Source of the DNA: a virus
Reading direction: 5' to 3' (one strand)
IMG/VR virus record: IMGVR_UViG_3300004095_000007
Location: 1 to 31,362 of that record
Length of the DNA: 31,362 bases
Both the position numbers and the translations under genes were made by a program. Each line of letters starts with the position of its first letter. Positions within the stretch are counted from its first letter, which is position 1. The notes below the pieces were generated by a model. The model was not told the DNA's origin. It was given only the letters and a program-made list of their open reading frames with translations, and made no database searches. Shown here piece after piece: positions 12,556 through 20,737 of the stretch.

Positions 12556-13383
12556 CTAAATACCGCTAATTGCTAATTGTAATGTAGCATTTGTCACAGG
12601 ATTTGGGCTAAGATTTAATATGTTATATGTAATTGAAGTCAATGATTGTGCAGTAGGATTACCAAAAAAAATAAATGTTGGCGTTGCTGATTGTGCAACA
12701 CTTGGCACTAACAAATTAAATTGCGTATATGTATTTGTAAAATTAGTAAACGTAACTGTACCAGATGCACCGCCATCGAGCGATACGCTTGCTACTGATT
12801 TTATTTCATTTTTGCCAGTGGCAGATATGGTAATACTATTACCCAAAGGAGTTATTGTTATATTAGAACCAGCTATTAATTGTAAAGCACCTGCTAATCC
12901 ATTTAATGAAGCAACGCCACTACCAGAACTGCCAGGTGCTGTTAAATAAGCCGTTAACTTTCCCGTTGCTGAATTAAATGATGATGCTTTAGTCGTCACA
13001 ATGCTTCCATTAGAACTAATTTCTAATGATACAGCTCCTGGATATTGTCCATTTAATGCATTATTTATAATTTGTTTATTTAAAACAAATTCACTAATTA
13101 CCACTCCCACCGCATTTACAGTCGTGGGTTTGTTTACTCTAAATGTTCCAGATGTGTTAGATAATGATATTTGAGTAATTGATAAAGTAAATTTTTGTAA
13201 TGTACTATCAATATAATAATCATTCCAATTGCCACTTATAGGATCTAAAGTTTGTAATGATGCAGTTTCTGAGCCTTGTAATCCAGCAACTGTAATTGTT
13301 AAATTATTATTTGACAATTGAAATGAGTTGCTTGGTGTTGCCAATGTTGTTGGCTGTAAATATATTACATTTTCTATTGACAT
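12556..13383 (-). CDS. Tail fibre-like protein
   Basis: This 275-aa protein is Ser/Thr/Asn-rich and beta-rich. A diagnostic stretch, SLNGLAGALQLIAGSNITIT followed by PLGNSITISATG, corresponds to the 'lNGltGav.l.aG.nitit..gntitisa' motif found near the distal part of many phage tail fibres. The C-terminus (FIFFGNPTAQSLTSITYNIL) is beta-rich. RBS AGGAAA upstream. It is probably a second fibre or a fibre segment working with the 735-aa protein. The exact role is not resolvable. Confidence 0.65.
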   Translation of the reverse strand: MSIENVIYLQPTTLATPSNSFQLSNNNLTITVAGLQGSETASLQTLDPISGNWNDYYIDSTLQKFTLSITQISLSNTSGTFRVNKPTTVNAVGVVISEFVLNKQIINNALNGQYPGAVSLEISSNGSIVTTKASSFNSATGKLTAYLTAPGSSGSGVASLNGLAGALQLIAGSNITITPLGNSITISATGKNEIKSVASVSLDGGASGTVTFTNFTNTYTQFNLLVPSVAQSATPTFIFFGNPTAQSLTSITYNILNLSPNPVTNATLQLAISGI

Positions 13384-13398
13384 TTTAAATTTCCTATA

Positions 13399-13848
13399 TT
13401 AAAAAGGTGTTGCTGGTAATTCGGTACTTGTTGTGTCAGTACCGTCAATAATTGCACTTAATGCATCTAAATATGCTATTAATTTAGTTTGTTGAGTTTT
13501 TGTTAATTTATTAAATTCAATAGCATTGTAATTATATTTATCAAATAATTTTTTAGCTTGTTCAGGTAATGGTATTAAAGTTTCAATGCCACCAACCCAT
13601 GATTGAGTTGTTTCATCCCATACGCTACCACAATCACGTGGCATAATGTTAGCGCCAAATTCAGCGGGTAATGATAAATCTATATAAAATAATTTACCTG
13701 CTTGCTGCAATGCTAATAATCTTTCGTAATTCTCATCATCTAATATTATTCCTTGGTCTAATATTTGTTGATGGTATGTTGTAATACGACCATCTTTGTG
13801 TAAATCTAAAAGCCTTACTTCACCTTTTATATTTGTTATATCGTACAT
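13399..13848 (-). CDS. Probable tail-fibre-associated or assembly protein
   Basis: This 149-aa protein sits between two fibre genes, where fibre assembly chaperones are often found. It reads MYDITNIKGEVRLLDLHKDG, then YHQQILDQGIILDDENYERL, with a CGSVWDETTQSWVGG element resembling the 'pvWDet.q.Wv' segment of fibre assembly (Tfa-like) proteins. The C-terminus is helical (LTKTQQTKLIAYLDALSAII). RBS AGGAAA. The assignment is a position- and motif-based guess. Confidence 0.45.
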   Translation of the reverse strand: MYDITNIKGEVRLLDLHKDGRITTYHQQILDQGIILDDENYERLLALQQAGKLFYIDLSLPAEFGANIMPRDCGSVWDETTQSWVGGIETLIPLPEQAKKLFDKYNYNAIEFNKLTKTQQTKLIAYLDALSAIIDGTDTTSTELPATPF

Positions 13849-13861
13849 TTTTATTTCCTTA

Positions 13862-15259
13862 TTAATATTCTATTAAAACCAAACCGTTACCACCAGGACC
13901 ACCAAGAGCACCAACAGCACCAGCACCACCACCACCACCGCCTTCAGATTCAGCAGGGTAACCATTACCAGTACCACCTCTACCACCACCAGCAATCCAA
14001 AGTGAACCACCGCCACCACCTATCCCATTGCTACTGTTGGCACCAGTAGAACCGCCAAAACCGCCTTGACCATTAGTAGAACCGCCAAAACCGCCAACTG
14101 CAGTTAATCCAAATGCAATTGTAGGACTACCGTTATTACCTGCTCCAGTACTTACTATACCACCTAAACCTATTGTAATGCTATATGACGTACCTGGTGT
14201 TACCAGAACATATCGTTTAAATATAAGATAACCAGCTCCACCACCACCACCACCGCCACCGCCACCGACACCACCACCAGCACCACCACCACCGCCACCA
14301 ATTAATGTAACATAAATTTTATAAACGTCATTAGGGCATATCCAATCGCCATTAAATTCAAATAATTGTGAAAAATATCCATTTACTGCAACATAATCTG
14401 CAACATAATCTGCAACATATTGTTGAGTAGCCCAATGACTATAAGTTGCAATTGGTTGCCCGTCTATTATCCAGCCATTATTACCAACTTCACATTTATA
14501 ATATGCATTACTATAAGCTGATGTCATTCTAATTCTGGTAATACCGTTAGAAATAGTACCTAATTGATTTTTTATACAAAAAGTTGCACCAACAGGTAAT
14601 GTTACATAATTTGGTAATGTATATGCAATAGAAATTCCATCGTTATATATTAATGAAAATGCATCGGCTAATGATATTGTATGAGTTGTTACCGTTCCAA
14701 GATTATTGTTTCTATTGAAATCTGATTGTATATTATTGTTTGCATCATAATTATATGCACAATTAGAATCTAAAAACACGGTATAAACACCAGTATCGCT
14801 TGTAATAGCAAATAAAGCCACGTTTTGATCATTTAATCCAGATGCAGTAACAGCCGTATCTAATATTGTCATGGTATTAGTAACTTTATAAGAATCATTA
14901 GCAATTTGCGTAAGTTTTGCTACACAATAATATACTGTTCCATCTGTAATACCATTTAACGTTATTGAAGCACCAGCATAAGGAGCCCAAGTAAATTCTT
15001 CTATTATACTACCAGGAATTACTGTAATTTGATTAGGAAACCTTACCGCACCTGCTGCAAATTCAAAAACATTAGATGTTCCAATTTGACCATAATTATT
15101 ACTAATGTTATTAATGCCAGACATAATGCATGGAGAGATGGGAAAATATGCATTTAAGTTTTCTGTAGTAGTTGTATAAAATAAATTCATAAGATCACTA
15201 CTAACATTTTCTAATCTTTGAAATTGTTGTATTGATGTACTTAAAGGGTATTGAATCAC
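13862..15259 (-). CDS. Fibre/adhesin with C-terminal glycine-rich domain, GTG start
   Basis: This 465-aa protein starts at GTG 15259-15257; the nearby ATG 15262-15260 is followed at once by TGA. Residues 1-~210 look like a baseplate-proximal fibre domain. A short YVADYVADYVA repeat (281-291) precedes FSQLFEFNGDWICPN. From residue ~320 to ~458 the chain is dominated by Gly runs (GGGGGGAGGGVGGGG and others) with interspersed beta strands, ending GGPGGNGLVLIEY. Such glycine-rich C-terminal domains occur in many phage fibres. In gp38-type adhesins they form polyglycine-II helix sandwiches carrying receptor loops. A probable promoter lies at 15299-15327. Confidence 0.75.
   Translation of the reverse strand: MIQYPLSTSIQQFQRLENVSSDLMNLFYTTTTENLNAYFPISPCIMSGINNISNNYGQIGTSNVFEFAAGAVRFPNQITVIPGSIIEEFTWAPYAGASITLNGITDGTVYYCVAKLTQIANDSYKVTNTMTILDTAVTASGLNDQNVALFAITSDTGVYTVFLDSNCAYNYDANNNIQSDFNRNNNLGTVTTHTISLADAFSLIYNDGISIAYTLPNYVTLPVGATFCIKNQLGTISNGITRIRMTSAYSNAYYKCEVGNNGWIIDGQPIATYSHWATQQYVADYVADYVAVNGYFSQLFEFNGDWICPNDVYKIYVTLIGGGGGGAGGGVGGGGGGGGGGAGYLIFKRYVLVTPGTSYSITIGLGGIVSTGAGNNGSPTIAFGLTAVGGFGGSTNGQGGFGGSTGANSSNGIGGGGGSLWIAGGGRGGTGNGYPAESEGGGGGGAGAVGALGGPGGNGLVLIEY
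14387..14419. repeat. 12-bp tandem repeat inside fibre gene
   Basis: The plus-strand unit TGCAACATAATC occurs at 14387-14398 and 14399-14410, with a partial third copy at 14411-14419. It encodes the YVAD repeat just before the Gly-rich domain. Slippage here would lengthen or shorten a hinge by four residues. Confidence 0.8.
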
Positions 15260-15298
15260 ATTAATTGCCTATTAAAAATTATTATTAAATTATTATGA

Positions 15299-15327
15299 AT
15301 TTTAACATAATAAAAATAAATTATCAA
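15299..15327 (-). promoter_or_regulatory. Putative promoter upstream of the Gly-rich fibre gene
   Basis: On the minus strand, TTGATA (15327-15322), a 17-bp spacer, then TAAAAT (15304-15299). The -10 region reads TTATGTTAAAAT, related to the TTATGRTATAMT motif at other late promoters. It lies in the ~98-bp gap between the 444-aa gene and the fibre genes, one of the few real gaps in the late region. AT-richness makes chance matches possible. Confidence 0.45.
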
Positions 15328-15357
15328 ATAACTACTTTATTATTAAATATAAAACAT

Positions 15358-16692
15358 TTAAACAATAATTGTGTAAGTATAACTTTTAAAAATTATTCCA
15401 AGATAAACATTTATTGTAACTGTACCTGTTTCTAATGCATTAAAATATTCTACTCCACTAATCATAGATGTAGATAATAATGTTGTATCAGTGCTAAAAA
15501 ATTCAGTATATTGAATAATTGGATTTGGCAAAGTTGTTGGTGTGGAATATACAGGAGTAATAATAACTTCATATGATTGACCAACCGTTAATTCTGTAGT
15601 TGTTCCGCCTGGATTTAATGTTAAATTAAAATCTATAATATTATCAATATTTCCTGTATTTGTGTTTATTAATCCTAATGCTTGATCCAATACATTTGGA
15701 TTAAATTCAATACAATAAGTTTGCTGTTGCCTAGGATCTTTCCAGTATGTATTTTCTAAATTTACTGTTAAATTCAATTCAGCAGCAGAAAATGTAAATA
15801 TAACTTCTACGCTCATTCCAGCACGAGTTATTTGTCTAGCAAATTGTTGTATTTGATTTTGTTGATTAGATGTTATTGTACCAGGTCCATCTGTTAAAAC
15901 ATAAAAAATAATATTTTTATTATTTATTGAACTTCCATTAAACACACAAGCATCCAATGCATTATTATTTAATATAAAAGCAATATCAATATTAGGTATT
16001 ATGCCTTCTTGAACATAAACATATTTTTGAAAACCTAACCAATAATAAATATATTGACTTATATTATAACATAAATAATATGGATTAGTATTATTGTTAA
16101 TTTCTAATTGATAAATAAGTTGTAATAATTTTCCATATTGAGTAGTATTTTCATAAAGCAATCTATTATTACCAGTTAAAAACAATTCCCAATTTGAATT
16201 ACCTGAAATGGGATAAATGTTTTTTAAAACAGTTTCTAAACTAACAAAAGATGGATTATTAATAGCAGAATTGTTATACAATTGAAATAAAGTATTTACT
16301 ATTGCATTTTGTTTAATAGTTGATGGAACTGTTTTTGAATTACTATAAACATTTTTTGGTAAATATAAATTATATATAGTAGATAATTGATTTAATGTCA
16401 TATTAGTGTACGGTGGCACTAAAACATAGCTAAAATATTGAGAATAATTTTGATAAATAAGTTGAAATCTTAATGATATATTTGATTGAGCATTTGGAGC
16501 AACAATTATAGTATTATTATTATTTACTAATTGAGCAGTAGATGGTTCAATTAATATAATTTGTAATTCGGAATCATTATTAGAAATTTGATTTAATGCT
16601 CCTGTATCATCAATAGCACCAATAGTAAAATTATTTCCAACGTTATTAAATAATGGATTTGATTCCCAATATATTCTTAATTGTGTTATCAT
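15358..16692 (-). CDS. Baseplate/fibre-network protein with C-terminal Ig-like domain
   Basis: This 444-aa protein is best started at ATG 16692-16690 (MITQLRIYWESNPLFNNVGN), which overlaps the upstream J-like gene's stop as TAATG. A longer version from 16713 lacks that junction. The middle contains aromatic-rich helices (YNISQYIYYWLGFQKYVYVQ) and a segment (FARQITRAGMSVEVIFTFS) like the end of DUF2612-type baseplate proteins. The C-terminal ~90 residues (TTELTVGQSYEVIITPVYST then SMISGVEYFNALETGTVTIN) follow the bacterial Ig-like group 2 pattern. It is placed directly after J, where wedge-to-fibre connectors usually lie. Confidence 0.55.
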   Translation of the reverse strand: MITQLRIYWESNPLFNNVGNNFTIGAIDDTGALNQISNNDSELQIILIEPSTAQLVNNNNTIIVAPNAQSNISLRFQLIYQNYSQYFSYVLVPPYTNMTLNQLSTIYNLYLPKNVYSNSKTVPSTIKQNAIVNTLFQLYNNSAINNPSFVSLETVLKNIYPISGNSNWELFLTGNNRLLYENTTQYGKLLQLIYQLEINNNTNPYYLCYNISQYIYYWLGFQKYVYVQEGIIPNIDIAFILNNNALDACVFNGSSINNKNIIFYVLTDGPGTITSNQQNQIQQFARQITRAGMSVEVIFTFSAAELNLTVNLENTYWKDPRQQQTYCIEFNPNVLDQALGLINTNTGNIDNIIDFNLTLNPGGTTTELTVGQSYEVIITPVYSTPTTLPNPIIQYTEFFSTDTTLLSTSMISGVEYFNALETGTVTINVYLGIIFKSYTYTIIV

Positions 16693-18035
16693 TATTCCAA
16701 TTCCACTGTACAAATGGATGTATCAAGATCATAAATAATTTGTAAATTAGCAGGATATATTCCAGAAGCTGCAATAAAATAATTTGTATCATTTGGAACT
16801 GGAATATTTTGAATATCAGTATATGTATTATCGTTATATTTAAATGTTACATCAATTAAAATACTACATAAATATCCTTGCAAATATTGAGATGCATTTA
16901 ATCCAGATTTAATAATATTAATTATATCACTACCTAAAATATAAGGTTTCCCATCAGGTAATATTGTACCTGTATATGGAGCAGATAACACTGCATATCT
17001 TGTTTGATAAGTTATCCATTCACTTACAGTTAATGATAAACCATTATTTCCTTGTACTATTGTATTTAATGATAATCCAGTGGCTAATATTACTCTTAAA
17101 ACAATAGAAGGATTTGGATTTGTTGGATTAATACTTGTATTATTAGTAATTGCATATGTACTAACTGTTGCATACAAAGGATTATCATTAATAGGCCTAA
17201 TACTTTCAATATATGTTCCCATTGTGTTAATTGTAGAAAATGATGCAGAACGACTAATTGGAAATTCTAATCCAATATTAACCGATGGATCACCACTTGC
17301 AACCATTCCCGATACATAAATAACATTTTGATTTTGAGTTGCACCGTTAGGAATAATTTTAGCAAAAGTAATTAATGATGTGGATTCTAAAGCCCATTTA
17401 AAATAATCCCCAGTGCTTCCACCACCTTTGGGATTTTGCATATAATTTGCTACTAATGCTGATATGTCGGCATTTGTTGGAGTGTCTAAACCTGATGCAA
17501 CATCATTATTTATAGTTGCATTAGTTATTGTTAAAGTTCCTACAACAATTGGTGTTCCTAATATTAACGACGTTTGTGGAGAACTATATGTATTTGAACC
17601 ACTTAATACAGATTGAAATGGTACGGGTGTATTAGCATATGATTGTGTCGTTATAAAATTTATTGTTGTTGTAACTATATATTGTATAGCTGATGATGGA
17701 TTTGTTAATATAGTTCCACTTAATATACTAAAATTTGTCGTAGGATTTCCTGTAGCAGTTAAAATAAAAGTACCTTGAGTTGGTTGACTTCCTGCAATAT
17801 TTGGAATACCTAAAGATGCTGCATGTTGTGATAATAAAGCATTACTTGAACTTGCTGGAAAAATATTATTTTCAAATAATTGTATTTCTTGACTTACAGT
17901 AGAACCAACTTGTGAAACTGCTATTTGATTAAAATATAAATCCTGCCCTTCTTGTAAAGAAGGAGTTAAATTAGGATTTTCCGCTAATATTGTAGCAGCA
18001 AATACCGCCTCTAATTGATCACGTGTAATTGTCAT
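16692..18035 (-). CDS. Baseplate J-like protein
   Basis: This 447-aa protein begins MTITRDQLEAVFAATILAEN, followed by PSLQEGQDLYFNQIAVSQVG and LLSQHAASLGIPNIAGSQPT. It then has TGTFILTATGNPTTNFSIL-like beta strands and GLDTPTNADISALVANYMQN with PKGGGSTGDYFKWALESTSL. The last element is the hallmark of J-type baseplate wedge proteins (rpqgGt..dy..wa.ev.gv). It forms the baseplate periphery in contractile tails, partnered by the gp25-like protein encoded just upstream. Spacing to that gene is 7 bp. The end overlaps the next gene. Confidence 0.85.
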   Translation of the reverse strand: MTITRDQLEAVFAATILAENPNLTPSLQEGQDLYFNQIAVSQVGSTVSQEIQLFENNIFPASSSNALLSQHAASLGIPNIAGSQPTQGTFILTATGNPTTNFSILSGTILTNPSSAIQYIVTTTINFITTQSYANTPVPFQSVLSGSNTYSSPQTSLILGTPIVVGTLTITNATINNDVASGLDTPTNADISALVANYMQNPKGGGSTGDYFKWALESTSLITFAKIIPNGATQNQNVIYVSGMVASGDPSVNIGLEFPISRSASFSTINTMGTYIESIRPINDNPLYATVSTYAITNNTSINPTNPNPSIVLRVILATGLSLNTIVQGNNGLSLTVSEWITYQTRYAVLSAPYTGTILPDGKPYILGSDIINIIKSGLNASQYLQGYLCSILIDVTFKYNDNTYTDIQNIPVPNDTNYFIAASGIYPANLQIIYDLDTSICTVELE

Positions 18036-18042
18036 TTAATTA

Positions 18043-18411
18043 TTAACCTGTAAAATTTGAAATTAAACTAAACGGTTTAGAGTTATTAGAATATATATCT
18101 ACCGTATACATAATTGCATTATTATTCATTGCATTAATTGTAATTAAAAAACCAACCGCTCTTCCTTTGTTAATCATTGGTTGCAGTGTTCTTTCTATTT
18201 CCTGTTCTACTTTTTTTTCTGTTAATGGTTGTCTAGATTGTAACCATAAAGGAATTAAACAACCAAAATTAGGGTCAAATTGATATGAACCAAAAGGAGT
18301 ATTTAACCGTGTAAACGCCTCTGTTAGTTGGGGAGCGTTTGACTGTATAATTCCATTTGTAACAACATATGTATTTGTTAATCCGTTAATAAAAGTTGTA
18401 GTATTATCCAT
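18043..18411 (-). CDS. gp25/W-like baseplate wedge protein
   Basis: This 122-aa protein is of the size of GPW/gp25 family members. Typical elements are the LNTPFGSYQFDPNFGCLIPL core (cf. l.t.pGe...dp.yG.~l), then LTEKKVEQEIERTLQPMINK and a basic GRAVGFLITI strand (cf. ..i..al..~P.i......v). It is a baseplate wedge and sheath-initiation component, and sits immediately upstream of J as in most myoviruses. RBS AAAGGA. A strong extended -10 (TGGTATAAT) lies 18-26 bp before its ATG. Confidence 0.8.
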   Translation of the reverse strand: MDNTTTFINGLTNTYVVTNGIIQSNAPQLTEAFTRLNTPFGSYQFDPNFGCLIPLWLQSRQPLTEKKVEQEIERTLQPMINKGRAVGFLITINAMNNNAIMYTVDIYSNNSKPFSLISNFTG

Positions 18412-18428
18412 ATTAATTCCTTTGGCAG

Positions 18429-18440
18429 ATTATACCATAA
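18429..18440 (-). promoter_or_regulatory. Extended -10 promoter before the gp25-like gene
   Basis: On the minus strand the sequence is TTATGGTATAAT (18440-18429), i.e. TGG-TATAAT extended -10 with no good -35. It lies in the gap between the spike gene stop (18441) and the gp25-like start (18411). It is identical to the copy at 29568-29579. Confidence 0.5.
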
Positions 18441-19106
18441 TTAGCTAATTAATTCACCATTTACAGTAATATACATTTTAGATGGAGATTGTGATAAAAA
18501 TGTTTTATCTCTATTAAAATTTGATGTTGCACTATAAGAATTATTATTAGGAAATTGAGTTGTTGTTGGGCCACTTGTTCCACCACCAGTTTGTACTCCA
18601 GTGTGTGCATGAGCTAAAAATGCTGTATTAAAATTATTAAATTTTGTAATTAATGCATTATAACTAGTTTCTAAAGTCACAATTTCAGCAATAATATCAG
18701 TTAATATTGTTACAATGTTTTCACTAATTGCTAAATTAGTTGTAATAATATCATTATTATTATTTTTAAATATACTTTTTAATCCATCTAATTTTGCTTG
18801 AATATTAAAATTATAAGTAGCCGTTTCACAAATTGCACTTTCACCTTCTATTAAATCTTTTACATTTGTTATTGATGGGGATTCATTAAAAAACCCTTGA
18901 ATATATCCCGTTCCAGCATAAGGGGATTGATGAAATAAAGCTTGGGCATTTGGTATTGGAATACTAAAAAATCCAGCAGGATTATAAATTGGCAATTCAG
19001 AATCATAATTAGAAATTTGATTACCTTGAATTTTACTAGAATAAATAGCACTACTTTCATCGGTTGTAGTATTAGTTGATAAAATTGCACCTGTAGTTAT
19101 TGTCAT
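18441..19106 (-). CDS. Baseplate spike (gpV/gp45-like) with HxH tip motif
   Basis: This 221-aa protein sits between hub and wedge genes, the usual spike position. An OB-like portion is suggested by PAGFFSIPIPNAQALFHQSP, then LIEGESAICETATYNFNIQA. A helical region (LAISENIVTILTDIIAEIVT) leads to FNTAFLAHAHTGVQTGGGTS GPT. The HAHTGvqtGgG.tgpp-type segment (His166 and His168) is the signature of central-spike apex or gpV-type proteins, where His residues can coordinate an iron ion at the trimer tip. Unlike longer spikes, the C-terminus continues ~40 residues beyond it. It is followed by the promoter at 18429-18440. Confidence 0.7.
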   Translation of the reverse strand: MTITTGAILSTNTTTDESSAIYSSKIQGNQISNYDSELPIYNPAGFFSIPIPNAQALFHQSPYAGTGYIQGFFNESPSITNVKDLIEGESAICETATYNFNIQAKLDGLKSIFKNNNNDIITTNLAISENIVTILTDIIAEIVTLETSYNALITKFNNFNTAFLAHAHTGVQTGGGTSGPTTTQFPNNNSYSATSNFNRDKTFLSQSPSKMYITVNGELIS

Positions 19107-19111
19107 ATTAA

Positions 19112-20737
19112 TTACCCCGTTGCTTGATTTTTAGATAACTCTACAACACTATCACACCATAATGCAGTAAACGTATAAGGTTTACATAAATGTAATGTTG
19201 TCATAGACCCATTAGATCTATTATAACTTATGGTATAACCATAACAATATAATTGTGTTAATCCATCAAAATTATTATTGGTAACCGTTGGTATAGTTAC
19301 CATTTGATTTAATGGTATTTGTCTAAATGAATTTGTAGCCGTATTATATGTTAAATTTGTTGGCATTACCGCAGTTACTTTCATGTCGTTAAACAATTGT
19401 TCTGCAAGTGATTTTGCTGAATATAATTTAATAAAATATTTTAAAGATTCAGTTTCATTAGTTATATTGTTTTTTAATTTAATAGTTAATGAATTATCAT
19501 TTACGCTAATAATACTTTTTAAACCTTGTAAATTTTTAAAGTTTTTAGCTATATTTAAAAACCCTGAATTTGTTACAATGTTTTTATTTAATTCTTGTAC
19601 TGCAAAATTAGTTTGTAAATATTGCCCACTTTTTACAAATTCCGTAATTCTTGGAAATATACTATTATTAATAGTAGCAACAGCATATACACCAGTTGTA
19701 TTATTACTTCCCGTAATATCGCTTTGAATAAATTGATTAAATATTCCCATTAAAGACATAAATGTTCTATTTTGCACATTAGAACTATTTTTATTAATTG
19801 AAATAGCTTGTAATGGAACAGTAGATCCAGTAGTAATAACTTCAGATGACATTTGAAATGTCCAATTATTTGTAGTATCAAAATATGTTTGTAAAGGAGT
19901 AATTATAAAATTACCAGAATTATCTACATAAAACACCCTTTGATAAGCATAAAGAGTTTGTAATATTACATCTAATTTACTTGTTGTTGGAGGGGAAAAT
20001 ATAAAAATATTACTATCTTGACATATTGCCGTTCCATTGCCACCAATTGCATTTATTTCTTTAACACCATTTGTTACTCCAGCATTATAAACAATATTTG
20101 TTATTGTTTCAGCAATTATTGTTTCATTTAATAAAATTGTTAAAAAATTATTAAAGTTAATATTTTGATTAGCAACAATAGGAGTTAAAAATACATTATT
20201 TTGTGTTTGTTGTGCTGATGTTTGAATTGTAGCACTTCGGGATAATATATTAAGCAATCCTTCTATTTTTAAATCAATTTCAAAACCAGCTCTACTATAA
20301 AATATTTCTATATTATTTATTGAACCTACAAACAAAGGAACATTATTATTTGTAGAATTTGAATCATTAAACATTGTTACTCTAACAATGTCACCTTCTT
20401 GAAATAAATCACACAATGGTGAATTTAAATCGTATATATGTTGTGCATTATTAGTTGCAGTTAATTTTATTGTACCGCCAGCTTCTTGATTAATAACATA
20501 ATTACTTAATTCAAATTGTAATAAATATACATTATCAGTTGTAGACACAATTTGATTATTGTTTTTAATAGTCAAAATATGCTGTGTTCCACTTACTTGT
20601 AATTGAATATTAGTTACAGATTGTTTGCCTGAATTTGTATTAATATTTACAACATTACCATTAATTGTTGGGTCACCATTATTTAATTTAGGTTCAAATT
20701 CTATAAGAAACGATGGTTCTGGAATATATGTACTCAT
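19112..20737 (-). CDS. Baseplate hub protein (gpP/gpD-like)
   Basis: This 541-aa protein lies between the 447-aa hub-related protein and the spike. Early strands (VYLLQFELSNYVINQEAGGT) precede DLFQEGDIVRVTMFNDSNST and VPLFVGSINNIEIFYSRAGF, then EIDLKIEGLLNILSRSATIQ. The pattern 'l..Gd.v.v........~lF.G.i......~......v...d.l..L.r' is what tail hub proteins of the gp27/gpD fold show. Later, LQTLYAYQRVFYVDNSGNFI fits the hub's '..~...lg...~.d..G.l.i' block. It would form the trimeric ring at the tube end that holds the spike. Its start overlaps the previous stop (TAATG). Confidence 0.65.
   Translation of the reverse strand: MSTYIPEPSFLIEFEPKLNNGDPTINGNVVNINTNSGKQSVTNIQLQVSGTQHILTIKNNNQIVSTTDNVYLLQFELSNYVINQEAGGTIKLTATNNAQHIYDLNSPLCDLFQEGDIVRVTMFNDSNSTNNNVPLFVGSINNIEIFYSRAGFEIDLKIEGLLNILSRSATIQTSAQQTQNNVFLTPIVANQNINFNNFLTILLNETIIAETITNIVYNAGVTNGVKEINAIGGNGTAICQDSNIFIFSPPTTSKLDVILQTLYAYQRVFYVDNSGNFIITPLQTYFDTTNNWTFQMSSEVITTGSTVPLQAISINKNSSNVQNRTFMSLMGIFNQFIQSDITGSNNTTGVYAVATINNSIFPRITEFVKSGQYLQTNFAVQELNKNIVTNSGFLNIAKNFKNLQGLKSIISVNDNSLTIKLKNNITNETESLKYFIKLYSAKSLAEQLFNDMKVTAVMPTNLTYNTATNSFRQIPLNQMVTIPTVTNNNFDGLTQLYCYGYTISYNRSNGSMTTLHLCKPYTFTALWCDSVVELSKNQATG

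Noticed and set aside
12620-12949. 109-aa plus-strand ORF opposite the second fibre gene
   Set aside because: The minus strand shows clear fibre motifs and operon spacing; the plus ORF is a complementary open frame without context.
14387-14419. Short direct repeats considered as CRISPR
   Set aside because: Units are only 12 bp, contiguous without spacers, and encode an in-frame YVAD repeat in a fibre gene.
17080-17319. Hydrophobic plus-strand ORF opposite the J-like gene
   Set aside because: Antisense of beta-rich coding sequence often gives hydrophobic frames; no RBS and embedded in a confident gene.
19383-19727. 114-aa plus-strand ORF opposite the hub gene
   Set aside because: Shadow of the hub coding region; no promoter or RBS.
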